Assembly: GCF_018320785.1 (NCBI RefSeq)
Contig: NC_054873.1
Span: 35,005,196-35,069,195, forward strand
Length of the DNA stretch: 64,000 bases
Reading direction: 5' to 3'
Source of the DNA: Cheilinus undulatus
Lineage: Eukaryota; Chordata; Actinopteri; Labriformes; Labridae
Shown one piece after another: positions 21,256 through 33,728 of the stretch. Below the pieces are notes generated by a model. The model worked only from the letters and a program-made list of their open reading frames with translations. It ran no database searches and had not been told where the DNA came from. Position 1 is the first letter of the stretch. Each line of letters opens with the position of its first letter. A program made the translations under genes and the position numbers.

Positions 21256-24200
21256 TTAGCACCCACACTTTTTATCAGAAGACATGGTCCCGTTAACAGG
21301 GTGGGAGCTGTTACTCAGCATGAATTGAGGTGAGTCTTGGGAGGACTCATCTGTGATGTTAAGGCCATTGCGTGCTAACAGCTCCCGGGCCATGAGGATG
21401 AAAGCCGCCTCCACGTTCTGTGCCTCCTTGGCCGATGTTTCCAGAGCAGCCAGAATGTTGTTTTTTTCTGCCAGAGTACATGCATCCTCAAACAGCACCT
21501 GCCTCTGAGCTTGGAGGTCTGACTTGTTGCCTGCAGGTAAGAAGAAAAATGATAAAATGTCTCTTCACTATGAAGCTGTTAAATGTTCTGAAAGAAGCTG
21601 TCTGAAGGTAAATGGCAATACAATCATAGGTCTTTGATATCTGAATGCAACACTATGATTTTGTCAAAAGATGCCTCTAAGTTTACTAAAACAGGAGTTC
21701 CTAAATTTTGCTTTGCCTAGGACCCCCAAGCTTATAGGCCCCCTTCCTCCCCTTTCAAAACCCCTGTACTGTCATATCTGTGAAAGGAACAACGGTCATC
21801 CCTTGATTTATAGAATAAACTTGACTATGCAAGATTTATTTTTACACAGCTTCTTCATATGCCACTCTCTTATATCAACCTTACAATCAACGTCCACTTT
21901 GAGGTTTTAATCCATGTTTTTTTTTCGTCAGTAAGCAGTGGCATACTTTTCCCTGGAGTAAAAAGCCAAAAACATTCAATTAAGGAATGGAGTGAGAGAA
22001 AGTGGCTCCATTCTCCCAGTCATCAAATTAATTTCAAATAATATTTATTTTGGTCCTTAGATATCAGATAGAATATTGAAAGAATAGGTCACTGGGGAGA
22101 GGGGTGGGAAATGGCAAGCAAGACAGGAACCATTTTTCAGACTTTCTCCTGGGAAGACTGAACTTCATGGCCATAGAGCCCCTCAACCCCTAACAGTAAG
22201 GTGAAACAGTATCATGATAACCAGGACTGTAATACTTAAAGGTACAATGTGTCATATTTAGTAGCATCTAGCAGGAAAAAAGTATATATTCAAAATGTTC
22301 AAAGTATGTCTAAGTCAGCATTTAATCCCCTGCATGAATAAAACCCTTTTTTCACTAGGTTCGAATAAGCTTTTTATCCAAACATGAAAAGGTCCCCCTC
22401 CATGGACTCTACCATCTTGCACTGACATGTTGGTACTTTACCACAAAATGGACTATTTAACAGCTCTATGTTTATTTATCTTAATTCTATTGGTTATCAT
22501 AGTTACCGCCAGAAGTGAGTTGCTATTGTTCATTTCAGCTGATGGATTTGTTGTTTTGTTCAATCTTTGTTCAACACTTTATTTGTGAGTATTGCCATTT
22601 TGTTAAGAGTACTGTCTTGTACACAGCCCTTGATACCTCTGAACATTTTTGTTATTAATTCTGTATTTAGAGCAAATTTATGGTTGTTTTGATTTTACTT
22701 GCAATCCATAGTACAAAATACATCCTGAGAACCTGTTTACTGACATTCAAGAAACCTTTCCAAATTTACATTAGCTCTGCTTACCAATAAGGATCAGCAC
22801 CACGCCTGCAGCTCCAAACTGCTCCACCTCCCTGATCCAGTGTGAGACAGATTCAAATGTGGATCGCCGTGTGATGTCATAGGCCACCATAGCCCCATGG
22901 GCGCTCCGGTAGTAGCTCTGAGTGATGGTTCTGAAACGCTCCTGTCCAGCTGTGTCCCACACCTGCATCTGCAACAGCAACACAAATAGTTACATCTTCA
23001 CCTCAGTGGTTGCAGAGCGAGGCTTGCGTGTCTTTAAAGAAGAACTCAAGGTATTAAGACAGGCTGTAAACCAGGCCTTTTCAACCAGGAGCCTGTGAGC
23101 CAGCTACAGCCCTTTGCAACTTTTCTGTGGCCCCCAGGGGCTGCTTATCTGACTGATGTGCTTGCAATAGTACAAATATCACCATGGTAATGAAAATCCA
23201 GTATTTCCCTGATGTAGATGCATCCAGGGCCATTCACTCAGGTACAACAAAAGCTACGCTAATATCTTTGGTGACTTGCATTTAATGCTTTTTTATTTAT
23301 TTATTTATTTGTGAAACAGCTTAAGCAGCTATCAATTAGTAAGTGTACTGTGTAATGGTTTAAAGCAGTTATTCTCAATAGGTGAGTCAAGACCCAAAAG
23401 TGGGTCACGGAGCAGTTTTCAGTGGGTCGCAACTAGGTGTAAGTAAAAAAAAAAAAGAAAAAAAAAAGAAAAAAAAGGTGGCAAAAAGTCCTGAAGTCCT
23501 TAGTGGACATGCATCGATACCATTTATTTCATCCTATTTTACTGTGAAATTGGATAAAAGATCAATATTTCAACTAATTTATCTCCTTTTTTGCAATGGG
23601 AAAGCTACTTTTCCCATGATAATCAAGTAATTTCTCAAGATCTCTGGAAAATTTACACGTGATGATGGGGAAGAGGGTATAAAACTTGTCAGTTTTGTCC
23701 CTTCTCTTTTCATATCATGTATTGTGGTCCAATAATGCTTAAAACTGCATCCTATTGTATTAACTGAACATGTGTTGTTGAAATTTTTTTTGGAGACTTG
23801 GGTTGCAATTTGTCATAAGGCAGACTGGTGGGTCCTGAGGCTGGACCAGTTAAGAACCACTGGTTTAAAGAAGAGTGAGGTATATGCAGGTGGGACTGAG
23901 ACAAGGTGTGCAGATTAAAATGTCAGTTAAACACAAGAACAATGTCAAATATAAAGTAGGATTAACACTGTGACATAAAATATGACCAACTGGAAATAAT
24001 GTTTTGTATTCTCTTAATATATTTTCAATACAAAAGATTTGCTATTCCATCTGTGAGCAATACGCCAACATATTTATAGATGAGGATTAATTTAAGCAAA
24101 AGGAAAGGTACACACAACTACTTTACTTCATTATGATGGAAATATGTGAATGATTTACTTCAAATGTAGGGGCTTTTGTAGCCACTGAATAGAAAAAATA

Positions 24201-24712
24201 TCATGAATGGCCCATTAGCCCTGAGCCATTGCCCCATGTGACCTTCCTGTTGTTTAAGTTGTAAAGTTCTGAATAAACATTCATGCAGTTAAGAAATAAA
24301 CACTCCCAGAAAGCTAACAAACATATTTGCTACTGGTCTTACAAAAAAATGATTGGTTAACCAAAAATACAAGGATACACAGACACATCTCCCTTGAATC
24401 TTTTTGTCTGGATGGAGATAGATCCTTAATCATAATTATAATGCATGTGAGCAGTTTAGGAATATGTCAAATAAAGCTGGACTATAACAAACCCTCCAAA
24501 TAAATTGAAAATCTTACCTTCACTTTCTTGCCATCAATGTCCAATGTACGAACAGTGAAGTCCACTCCAATGGTGTTCTGCTGTTTCTCTATAAATATTC
24601 CAGACTTAAAGCTCTGGACTACACAGGTCTTCCCCACATTTGAATCACCGACCAGGATGATTTTAAAGAGGAAATCAAAAGCATCATCAGTCTCCGGCCC
24701 TGCAGACTGCAT
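21256..24712 (-). CDS. rab19: Ras-related GTPase Rab19
   Basis: Three coding exons on the minus strand: 24712-24518, 22968-22785 and 21530-21256. They join to 217 codons plus a stop, the same length as human RAB19. The P-loop GDSNVGKT is at residues 22-29, the switch I region has [20 protein letters not shown], switch II has [21 protein letters not shown] near residue 69, and the guanine-specificity loop is GNKSD. The segment [12 protein letters not shown] separates it from its relative Rab43. The C-terminus KKCGC is a CXC geranylgeranylation signal, so the protein should be membrane anchored. RAB19 has been tied to cortical actin clearing and ciliogenesis. It lies tail to tail with hdhd5 and downstream of ccdc34 on the same strand. 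Confidence 0.94.
22238..22290. repeat. Start of a TTAA-flanked fish repeat
   Basis: TTAAAGGTACAATGTGTCAT at 22237 and the following GTAGCATCTAGCAGG resemble a common dispersed fish element that starts at a TTAA. The far end was not found, so the extent is unknown. It is in rab19 intron 2. Confidence 0.3.
23366..23862. mobile_element. hAT miniature element in rab19 intron 1
   Basis: The left end is CAGTTATTCTCAATAGGTGA; the right end on the minus strand is CAGTGGTTCTTAACTGGTCC, matching the CAGTGGTTCTCAACTGG family of hAT ends. A perfect 8-bp target duplication GTTTAAAG is at 23358-23365 and 23863-23870. At 497 bp with no transposase it is non-autonomous. Confidence 0.88.
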
Positions 24713-26160
24713 GGTGAAGGGAGGAAAATGAAATCATACAAAACACAACTGAGGATGTAACAGCCGATCCAAGACCTCTATTCCGCAACATAACAGAACT
24801 GGTTCCTTCTATGTTGTCAATAACAACCCAGACTGTTTACACAAACAGTCAGGTTTACACCAGGCTGCTCCACAGGTTAAAGTGTCTAAGCCAGGGTTAG
24901 AACACTTAAATTATAGTCGTCTCAGTTAGTATTCCAGCTGGCTGATTCTTTTGTTATTAGTAAAATCCATTACATAGAAATCAAATCAAAGAAAAAAATC
25001 AAATGCAACTCTCCCACAGTAGAATTCCGAATCGTTAGCTCTTCATCTTTGTCCTGGTCCCATGTCTGATTCGCATTGCAGAAGTCTCAAACACAAGTGT
25101 TGTCTGAATCTCTGCCCTTTAGACTGTCACTACTCCCTCTGCCCTCTACACCTGTCCCACCCTTACTTTCATTCTCACAGACACACCTCCTACCTGTCTT
25201 TGCAGGTGTGTTCTCCAACTGCCAGCCCACCTGCACCACTGCATCTTGGGATATGGATTTTCTGTTCAGGCTAAGAACTGTAACTACAGAGAAGAAAATA
25301 CACTCATTGAACTAAAACATCAAAAGTAGTGCCACTTTTGTAAATATGTAGACTTAGATGGATTTGGACACACTGAGCTGCAGAGAGCTTAATAACTAAC
25401 TAAGACTTACCATTTCACCGTGTGGGCGGTTTAAACACAGCCACAGTGCTGGAGGCAGATTTAAAACACAACCTACTATCTTTACTAAGAGGTTTGGCTC
25501 GCAAGGCTAAGTGTGCAAATACCTCTGAACAAACATTTTAAATTACATCTGCGATTTAACAGCTCAAACAGACTGTGAACATTTGACGTCTTTGTCTTCA
25601 AGTCACCCTTTGGACCCTAGAATTTTTCTTTTTTCCTTTAAGAGCCTCCAGCTCTATTAGCCCCTCACTGTCTCCTGTCAACTAACACATTCCTCAGCAG
25701 TCAACAACACAGAGGGGTGAAGCAGAAAATAAGCAAGACTACATAACACACACATTGAAAGGATTGAAAAAAAAAGATGGGAACATTTTACATAAATGTA
25801 ATTGAAATGATTTTACCTCAGGCTGCATACATCAATATCACAGTGAGATGTTAACACAGAATGAGCAACTGCTCTGTATCTGAATCTCTCTCTCCACCCC
25901 CTCACTCGTTTCTGTCGTCATCTCAGCCCACAGAGAAACAAGGCACAGCTGGACACAGAACAATGTGTGAGTGTGAGGGGCACTTGACCAAGCTGGGTCT
26001 ATCTTTGGCTGTGACCACCAGCCACCTTCTTTCTTTGGTGTGGTTGTGTGAGGTTGATGCCTCATCAAATACAATACAGAGGCTTTTGTTGACTAATGGA
26101 CCACAAACAGTCCAGAGGAAAAGAGCTTCAATTTACCCTGACTGATTGATTTAAGGATAA
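24713..26160. other. Upstream region of rab19; 5' leader and spacer
   Basis: No coding exon is seen. Possible untranslated rab19 exons end at candidate minus-strand donors near 25406 (CTTAC on the plus strand) and 25814. It separates rab19 from the 3' end of ccdc34, where a minus-strand ATTAAA lies near 26180. Confidence 0.35.
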
Positions 26161-26487
26161 ACAACAACACCTCAGGCTTTTAATTTCTTGTCATAACTGT
26201 ATTTGTGCTTGAAACAGTTCTTTGCAAAATCATCTCAGTATTTTTTCTGAAGAATTCATACACCCTTATGTAGAAACCAGGTGAACAAGTGTTGTTTCAA
26301 CATCTCTCAAAATTCAACAAAAAATCCACAGGATAGCATGTCTACTTAACACTACTAAACTAGAGAATAGAAGCTGCTTCTGTCCTTCAGCAGAGTCATC
26401 TCAGTGGTAAGGATGAGTATGTGATGAAGTCATATCTGAGCAGGAGCTAAGCTGCTATAATACAGTCATAAGCATTATTCTGCTGTG

Positions 26488-29400
26488 TCATCTTCTCTGT
26501 TGCAACTGTGCTGCACTTGCAGAGTTTCTCAGTCCAAAAGAGGAGTAGAAGCTTTGTTGGCATTTTTTCTGTTTTGAATGTTTCTTGTCCGATGTCTTAT
26601 TTGGTGATGATTCTGGAGGAGGGACGTGAATTGGTTTCCATGGGATTGGATTGTAGAAGCCCGGTGACGGGAGGAATTTTCCGTATGGACCTTCAAATAA
26701 TAATAATAAACAAACAAATAAATAAATACTACATCAGCAAGGAAAATGACTTTAGTGAGCTTCAATTTAGTCTGGCAAGTCCTGAGTCAAGTGTTGAAGG
26801 ATGTTTATTTCTACTAGGGATGCACAATTTCAGATTTTTGCTGATTTCAAATTTGCCAATATTTTCAAAATCATTCTGCCGATACCAATATATACAGTAG
26901 TATTGTAGTACTTGACAACAGTCTTGGTTTTGAGCCCGGTCTCAAGACCACATTTTGAATGTCTTAGTCTTGTCTCAGACTCAAGAGCACTTTTACTTGG
27001 CCTTGTCTCGGTCTCGGACTGGCCGGACTCTGGATTTTCCATCAATACTGGACGAGGCCAGCACTTATTTTCTTCGACTTCATTAATTTGATAATAAGGA
27101 AAAGCACTTGCTAAGACAACAAATAGCTACACCTGCAAAAACTTGGGCATCAGTCAGTTTTATTTCTAGTCAGAAATACCTCTGAACACTTATTTTAGCA
27201 CATTCACCAGACAAATCTAGATAAACATCTCGTTTTCAGTAGCCTGTTGCACCAGCTATGCATAAGATCTGCCTTAAGTTATGGTGTAAAGTCCACACTA
27301 AACCCTACGTTGAAACCAGTCAAGTTCTAACTTAAGTTGTGTCATTGTTCAGTTGCTGTTAAGGTTGATCTTAACTAGTAGAGATTTACATCCAAACTAA
27401 CCAAAATACTGTCACAGATATGACTTTTTCTCTTACTTTAACCAATCACTGAAAAGCATTTTTTTAACCTAGTGTTTGGTACAGATGCTAACGGCTCAAA
27501 ATAACGTATGTTAACTGCCGTTAATCCTCAAACAGCATCTGGTGTGGATGAAAAATATGACCAGGCATTTTGCATATGTGAGTATTGATTCCTACAGCCT
27601 AAACCTAGAGCCAGTATAAAATAACAACACTGACATCGAGTGGTACAATCGCTAGTAACACGAGATAATTTAACAGTAGATGGTGGAAATTATCTCCGCT
27701 CATGGAAAACAAGTGTTTTTGATTGTGGAGATCGCAGTGCTGACACCAAATTGCCTGTAAAATCCTCAACTCCTTGCCAACCTCCAGGTTATGCTGTCTC
27801 TCAGAGCTATCATTATGATGACCATATTCCACGGAGTACTTTACACCTAGTAGGGGGTAGGTGTATGATTTAAGTTAGAACTTAAACCTAAGTTGAAACA
27901 ATGGTATCTCAGCTGGCGCAACACCTTAAATGTTAGGAGAGCGTAAACTCCATCTTAAGTAAGAACCTATGTTTAAACTAGGCTACGTTTCAACTTACGC
28001 ACATCTGGTGCAACCCATATCTGATAACTAAAATAACTCTGGACTTGTCGGTGGCTTTTAAATACATACAACGATTTCTTTTTTTTTTTTTACAAGAAGG
28101 TAGTTGAAAAAATCGTTAAGATGTGCATCCCTAAGTTCTACTGCTGAATGAATACATTTTCTCCATGATGTAGTTAAAGTAAATAAAGTAAAAAAAAATA
28201 AACCCTTAGTGATTCAAGTGACCTTACCTGCTGTATAACTAGTTGATTTTGGGCTCGCTTTGCTCTTTTCATTGGCTTTCTTAAGCCATTCCTGAAATTT
28301 CTCCTCTGCCTTCCTGTGGCGCTCTCTCTCCTTCTCTTCCTTCATGGCAGCTTCATCCTGACAGGAAAAAAAACAATTAATCAGGATCACTCTGTAGCTG
28401 CATATCCATAATATTGCAAGAGCAGAAATTTTTTAAACATGATTATTACCTTGGCCTTCTTTTCCATTTCCCTTTTTCTTTGGTTCTTCTTCTGTAGCCA
28501 GTCTTTGTACTTTTGTTGAGCTTTCTCTTCAGTCTCTCTCTGTTTTTCCTGTTGCCTCTGTATCTCCTCCTCCTCTGTGCGCTGTTGAAGAAGTTGCCTG
28601 TTCTTCTCCTGCGATCATGCAATAACATCAGCAAAAATCAACAGAAATGTCAGTAGTAGGTTGTGTCACATGCAGCATTGGGGGTACCGAGCTGCTGCCA
28701 GCAGTAGTAACACAGCTGTGTCAGTCTGTGCATTGTGCTAGCTGACTAAGATAGTGAGATGGCAGAGAAGATATTATCATACTGTGGAATTATCCCCTTC
28801 ATGTTGAAATTTTTGGTGAAAGGGACAAAAACAGCATTGTGGTGTGACGTAAGCTTATGCTGTATAGCTTTCATTGAATCAGCCCTAAAGCCATTCCAAT
28901 CATGGACAATTATTAAGTACAAGCTTTGTGCAATACTGTACATCTATGCCCTGTCCGTTGTCAGATTGTAAGCTTATTAAAGAGTTATGAAGGCTTTTAC
29001 ATCTGTTAGTGATGTTACAGATAACTGGCAAAGAAAGTTTAGCTTTAGAACGACACTTTCAAAGTGAAACAAGTGGTTTTTAGTATTTGGTAATTCAAAA
29101 GTACTCTAATAAGTCAGTTTTCTCAGAAGGGAATGCAGTAACTTCAGTTACTTTTTCCATCTAACAATTTAGTATTCAAATGTAATGCTTCCTAGTACTG
29201 GACACATTACATAATTATTAATTGATAATTGAAAAACAGCAAAAGAATAATGTGGGGTTTTGTGTGATCTTACTGAGAAGTACGTTTTTACCTGTTCTCT
29301 TTTCATCCTCAACCATTCATGGATTCTCTCCTCCATGACAATCTTTTTTTGTTCCCGCTCTCTCTGTTGTTGTTCTTCTTTATCCTTCAGTAACTGCTCC

Positions 29401-30103
29401 TGAATTATAGGGCACAAAGTTTTAATGACCCAACAGATTACACCTGAGTATTTCAAGTAGTAGAAATATTTTGGAAATGAAGAGGAAAACAACATCTTGC
29501 TTTACAAACAGACAAAGCAAACGAAAGTTCACATTATTTTATCAAAAACATATATATATATATATATATTACCTCCTCTGCTTTCTTTTCTGATTTGAGA
29601 CGTTCTTCTTTGGCTTTGTTTACCAGCCACAGTTCCCATGCACTGAGGGTTGGTGAGTATGCAGGCTCTCCTGTAGCCTTCAACAGCTGCTCAGTGGGCG
29701 TTCTTGGTAGTTCACATCTATGTTTTAAGAAAAATCCATAATTAAAAACAATCATTGATGTACTCAGATCTAATCTCCATAAGTCAATCAACTGGCAGTC
29801 TTTTGCTTCATTCATAAAGTCATATTATGAACATTACCGCACTGGTGAAACGCTGGGTCTTGAGTTGTTGCTCTGTCTGGGCGAAGTCTGCTGAGCTGGG
29901 CTGTGCTCGAGCTCTTCATCACTCTCAAAACTGTCATGATATATTGGAGAAAGCAGTGAAAACGTGTCTTCGTCATCAGATAGTACGCCGTCTTCCAAAC
30001 CCACGGGTTTATGGTGGTCTTTTCCCAGGTTGGTTTTAACCGGGGTCGAGCTGAATCCTTTGGACGCAGATGCTGGACAGTTTGGCATCCTCCTTCCAGA
30101 CAT
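26488..30103 (-). CDS. ccdc34: Coiled-coil domain-containing protein 34
   Basis: Six coding exons on the minus strand: 30103-29838, 29717-29573, 29399-29292, 28608-28450, 28357-28228 and 26690-26488. They join in frame to 336 codons plus a stop. The N-terminal 90 residues are acidic and serine-rich (LSDDEDTFSLLSP). LSAWELWLVNKAKEER, then long charged helices with repeated WL motifs (HEWLRMK, KDWLQKK, FQEWLKKA), match CCDC34. The last exon gives GFYNPIPWKPIHVPPP, a conserved tail of the family, which fixes the 3' exon that lies 1.5 kb away beyond a transposon. CCDC34 acts in cilia and sperm flagella and associates with IFT proteins. It shares a divergent promoter region with rabl2. Confidence 0.92.
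26815..28133. mobile_element. Composite hAT element in ccdc34 intron 5
   Basis: The left end is TAGGGATGCACAATTTC and the right end on the minus strand is TAGGGATGCACATCTTAACG. The flanks are ATTTCTAC (26807-26814) and AGTTCTAC (28134-28141), seven of eight identical. It fills most of the last ccdc34 intron. The interior is mosaic, holding a second inverted-repeat element and, at about 26895-27050, a stretch rich in GTCTTGGTCTC-like words seen in other fish hAT copies. Confidence 0.75.
27245..28015. mobile_element. Inner inverted-repeat DNA element, superfamily unsure
   Basis: The left end TGTTGCACCAGCTATGCATAAG pairs with the right end GGTTGCACCAGATGTGCGTAAG (minus strand). The terminal 20 bases match at most positions. 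No clear target duplication was seen. It could be PIF/Harbinger-like or a hAT miniature element. It lies wholly inside the composite hAT element. Confidence 0.5.
29551..29569. repeat. TA microsatellite beside a ccdc34 donor
   Basis: A run of TA repeats ends two bases before the minus-strand donor of ccdc34 exon 2 (29573/29572). The splice donor GTAAT is intact. Confidence 0.85.
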
Positions 30104-30543
30104 TACTAGCCGATTTCTGCATTGACAAATTCAAAAACAAGGTAATGTTTCCATTAAAAACTTACTTTTTAGCTAACAACAAAAGACAAAGCGACTTTAA
30201 TAGTTAAATATTATATGAGTAACTTGATGTTTAATGCCCTGACATTTACCAGATTTGTCACAGTTAGCAGAGTTAGGCTAGCGTTAGCTATTGTTGTTAG
30301 CATCTTAGCTTTTGCATTATAACGTGCTAAAACGTTCAAAGCTTCACATACACACTTCACTACCTCAACGCTGTGTGTGCAAAGTGTATCAAAATAACTC
30401 TGAAATAACTTTAGTAACGTACCACAGTCTGTATTTGAAGAAAAGTCTGGTGAAAACCCTCACCTCTGTGCTCAACGCTGCATCGATTTCCTAAACAACT
30501 TTTTTCTCCCGTGATGCACCACGCCCCCACGCGTTGGGACGCC

Positions 30544-30557
30544 GTTTCTATGACAAT
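30544..30557 (-). promoter_or_regulatory. X-box-like (RFX) site near ccdc34
   Basis: GTTTCTATGACAAT matches the paired half-site layout of the RFX X-box (pyrimidine-rich half, AT, purine-rich half ending AC) except at its last base. RFX factors control ciliary genes, and CCDC34 is ciliary. Confidence 0.45.
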
Positions 30558-31163
30558 ACATGACGCTTTGCACGTTGATCTGTTCATCACAAATACTTTA
30601 TCAAACGCTTTCATTTACTTTGAAGTAAACTGAATAACTAAATGTGTAGGTAGGATGTTTACCTCAAATTATAAATGTGAAATGTACATTTCATGTTAAA
30701 CGTCAGACACTGATTTGATTTGTAAATATTAGTTTCATAAGAAAAAATAATAATAATAATAATTTTAAAAAACACCTAATGTCCTTCTTAAACAAAAGAT
30801 ATGGCCACACCACTTTTGACCTGGTTTAACTATAATTCTTTTGATAATTTCCTCCAAGGATTTTTTCCTGTCCTATTCATTAAATGTTTAATACATTTTT
30901 AATAATACTTAACCTACTTAATCAACTCTGACATACCAATTTGTGTAATCTATTTAATTTATACACATATCAACTATAATTTAAAAAGTCCATGGAATTT
31001 ATATTTACATAGACTACTAATAACCAGCAGATCTTTAAAGTGAGCTATTATTTTAAAGACTGTATTTGTGGTCGACTGATGAGTTTGTGTTTTTTTCTGT
31101 CAGGCACCTGTGCGAACAGCAAGAAGCATCATGCTGTGATGAAGTGGTCCTTCGGGCGTCTCC

Positions 31164-31176
31164 GTTGCATAGAAAC
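31164..31176 (+). promoter_or_regulatory. X-box-like (RFX) site near rabl2
   Basis: GTTGCATAGAAAC has the half-sites GTTGC and GAAAC three bases apart, as in the 13-bp form of the RFX motif. It lies about 535 bp before the rabl2 start codon. Confidence 0.5.
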
Positions 31177-31698
31177 GAATACCATCAGGGACATCTGCTC
31201 CAGCCACAAACTTTAAATAAATGGACGCCAAGGGCGGTGACATCCATTGGTATTTTCCTTGTTAGACATATTTTAAACTCACAAGACGGTTAATCACATT
31301 TGGATGGACTGACTTTGTTAACAAATACAGTCAACAGAGTCGTTTATTCAGCGATGCTAACCGACTGTTAGCTAGCAGACGCTACCTTTCTCAGGATACG
31401 TTATAAAGGGTAAAATACTCACGGAAGGCTTAACACAGACACAGTTAACGCAGAGTGTGAATCTTTTATCTCACCTTAACTGGCTTCCGTTTTATCAGTG
31501 CTTTGACAGACGACAAAGTGAAATGTTTGACATAAAGAAGAGCCACACGATGTGACCCCCGCTAACTAAAGGCTAACTAGCTTATATTCATTCTGTGCGT
31601 CGGTAGCTCCTTCGGTGTTTTTTCCTTGATATTTTTACGACTTTTATTCTGGCTTTTGCTAGTTAGCCAAGTAATATAAAATTATAGAAAAGAGGGAA

Positions 31699-33728
31699 AT
31701 GGCTGATGACGCTGGCAGCATCCCTGAACTGGACCAGGAGAAATATGATGCAGACGAACAAGTGAAGATCATCTGCCTGGGAGACAGCGCAGTGGGAAAA
31801 TCTAAGTGAGTGTTTTTCTTTAATCAACTGTCATTATTGTATTTTGTGCATAATGTACTTTTTCCTTGATAGATTGCTGGCTTGTATTATAAAATGTCTC
31901 TTTGTTTCTTTTTTCAGGTTAATGGAGAGGTTTCTCTTGGATAATTAGTATCCTTCCGCAGCTTCAGAGATCAAACGGCTCATATCTCTATAAGTATTTT
32001 CTGGTAGTCATGCCAGATCCAGGACTGTGATAAGGAAGATCAACAAAGTCATATTTTCTTATAGCTTTAGTAAGAATTTACGTAATCATCAAAGATTTTC
32101 CTAATTTTATTGTGCCATGTTAGATTTTCATCAGAAGATTTTTATATTCTATATACTGTTTGTAATTTATGTGGCAACTCAAAAGCAGTGTGATTTGAAA
32201 ATTGTAGTAGACCATATTGCCATTAATTGCCAAACCCTAATTCTCACTCACAATTTCAAAGAGCCTGACTGATTATATCTTAAAGAGGGTGTTATTCATG
32301 TTAAGGTTATCATCCCTAACACCCTTTCGCAGCCGTCCCCTGCAGTTGTCAACCTATGCATTGACCCTGTATAAACACACAGCCACTGTGGGAGACAAAA
32401 CAGTGTTAGTTGGTATGTATTCAGCTTTGTTGCTTTTGCATTTCTCTCAGCAATAACAAAACTCATCTCACACAGTTTATTAAATGTAACACACCAGGAT
32501 CGTTCTTGTTTCTGATTGGCAGATTTCTGGGACACAGCTGGTCAGGAGAGATTTCAAAGTATGCATCCCTCATACTACCACAAAGCACATGCATGCATTA
32601 TGGTAAGACTCACTCTCTGTGCCACTCAGCATTTACTCAGTCTACCAGAATGTATTGTGTTAATAAAAGTCAAGAATAAACAATTTCTGACTCAGTACTT
32701 CATCATCACAATGTTTCATTTGCATTTGTTATGCATATGTCTCTCTTTTATAAAACACAAGTTTGATTAAGATCCATTCACTTTAAAAGTAACTCTCTTG
32801 CACAAATTTAACTTGTTTTCTGCTTTCAAAGTTTTTTTTTTCTGTTACAGAAGACAACAGGGACTTTTGAAAACACTAGTTAAGGAAAACCTTTTATTTT
32901 TCTTGTAGGTTTTTGATGTTCAACGGAAGATCACATATAAGAATCTAGCCACCTGGTATAAGGAACTAAGAGAGTACAGACCGGAGATACCATGTTGTGT
33001 CGTTGCAAACAAAATTGATGGTGCGTGTATATGAAAACATAGTTATTACAATTGTTTTACATGTTAACGTTGCAGTAATTTTTGCACTAACCTTTAATTT
33101 ATTGTTTAACAAACCAAACTGGTCTCTGTAATTCCTGATGTGAACTTGCTCTTTTTATATCTGTAGCTGACTTGAAGGTGACACAGAGAAGTTTTAACTT
33201 TGGGAAGAAGCAAGGACTTCCTTTTTATTTTGTATCAGCAGCTGATGGAACAAATGTAGTCAAGGTTTGTTTTTACAAAATAATGCTTTTTAACTTCAGT
33301 TGTTTTACCTCCAGTTAGAAACTTTGTAGCAGTTCTACAGTCGATATATTATTCCAAGATATTAAATCTTGGAATCTCACAAGTTGTCCAGATCACATAA
33401 ACTGTCCCCATGTTGATATTTTTGGCCCTAACTTTCACTACAGATGTTCAGAGAAATGATCAAGAGAGCAGTGGACTACAAGCAAAACCCGAGCGATTTC
33501 ATGGATGAAGTGATGCAAGAGTTAGAGGTACTGTCTTTGAGCTGGTGTTGATGTGTGAAAAACCTTCACTAAAGGACATAGCTGCAGAGGTTAATGATGT
33601 CTTATTACTAATACTTCCTTTAAGTCAATTGTTGCTCTTTCTTTCAGAACTTTGACCTGGAAAAGAAAGAGGAAAACTCAGAAGCAGATGAGGGGGGGCT
33701 AAAAGTGGAGAGTCCTGAGTTGGACTGA
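31699..33728 (+). CDS. rabl2: Rab-like GTPase RABL2
   Basis: Eight coding exons: 31699-31805, 31918-31947, 32333-32412, 32523-32602, 32909-33020, 33167-33264, 33444-33527 and 33648-33728. They join to 223 codons plus a stop (human 228-229). The P-loop is GDSAVGKS at residues 28-35, switch II is [13 protein letters not shown], and the specificity loop is NKID. LSTYALTLYKHTATV and SYYHKAHACIMVFDVQRK are typical of RABL2. There is no C-terminal cysteine, so no prenyl anchor, as known for this GTPase. RABL2 is recruited to the ciliary base and binds the IFT-B train to start anterograde transport. Exon 2 is a 30-bp microexon. Its last codon (Tyr) is split by the intron, so the apparent TAG at the exon end is not a stop in the spliced message. 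Confidence 0.94.

Larger units (their letters stand above)
30104..31698. promoter_or_regulatory. Divergent promoter region, ccdc34 / rabl2
   Basis: The start codons of ccdc34 (-) and rabl2 (+) are 1.6 kb apart, with likely transcription starts around 30490 and 31400-31690. Untranslated exons for either gene may lie here but are not defined. Two X-box-like sequences, listed separately, sit near the two expected starts. Confidence 0.5.

Noticed and set aside
27605-27873. Overlapping frames near 27.6-27.9 kb as a small gene in the ccdc34 intron
   Set aside because: They lie wholly inside the inner inverted-repeat element and show no recognisable protein family.
31918-31947. In-frame TAG at the end of rabl2 exon 2, suggesting a pseudogene
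   Set aside because: The donor GT begins inside that triplet. Joining TA to the next exon's C gives Tyr, and the frame then continues through a complete GTPase.
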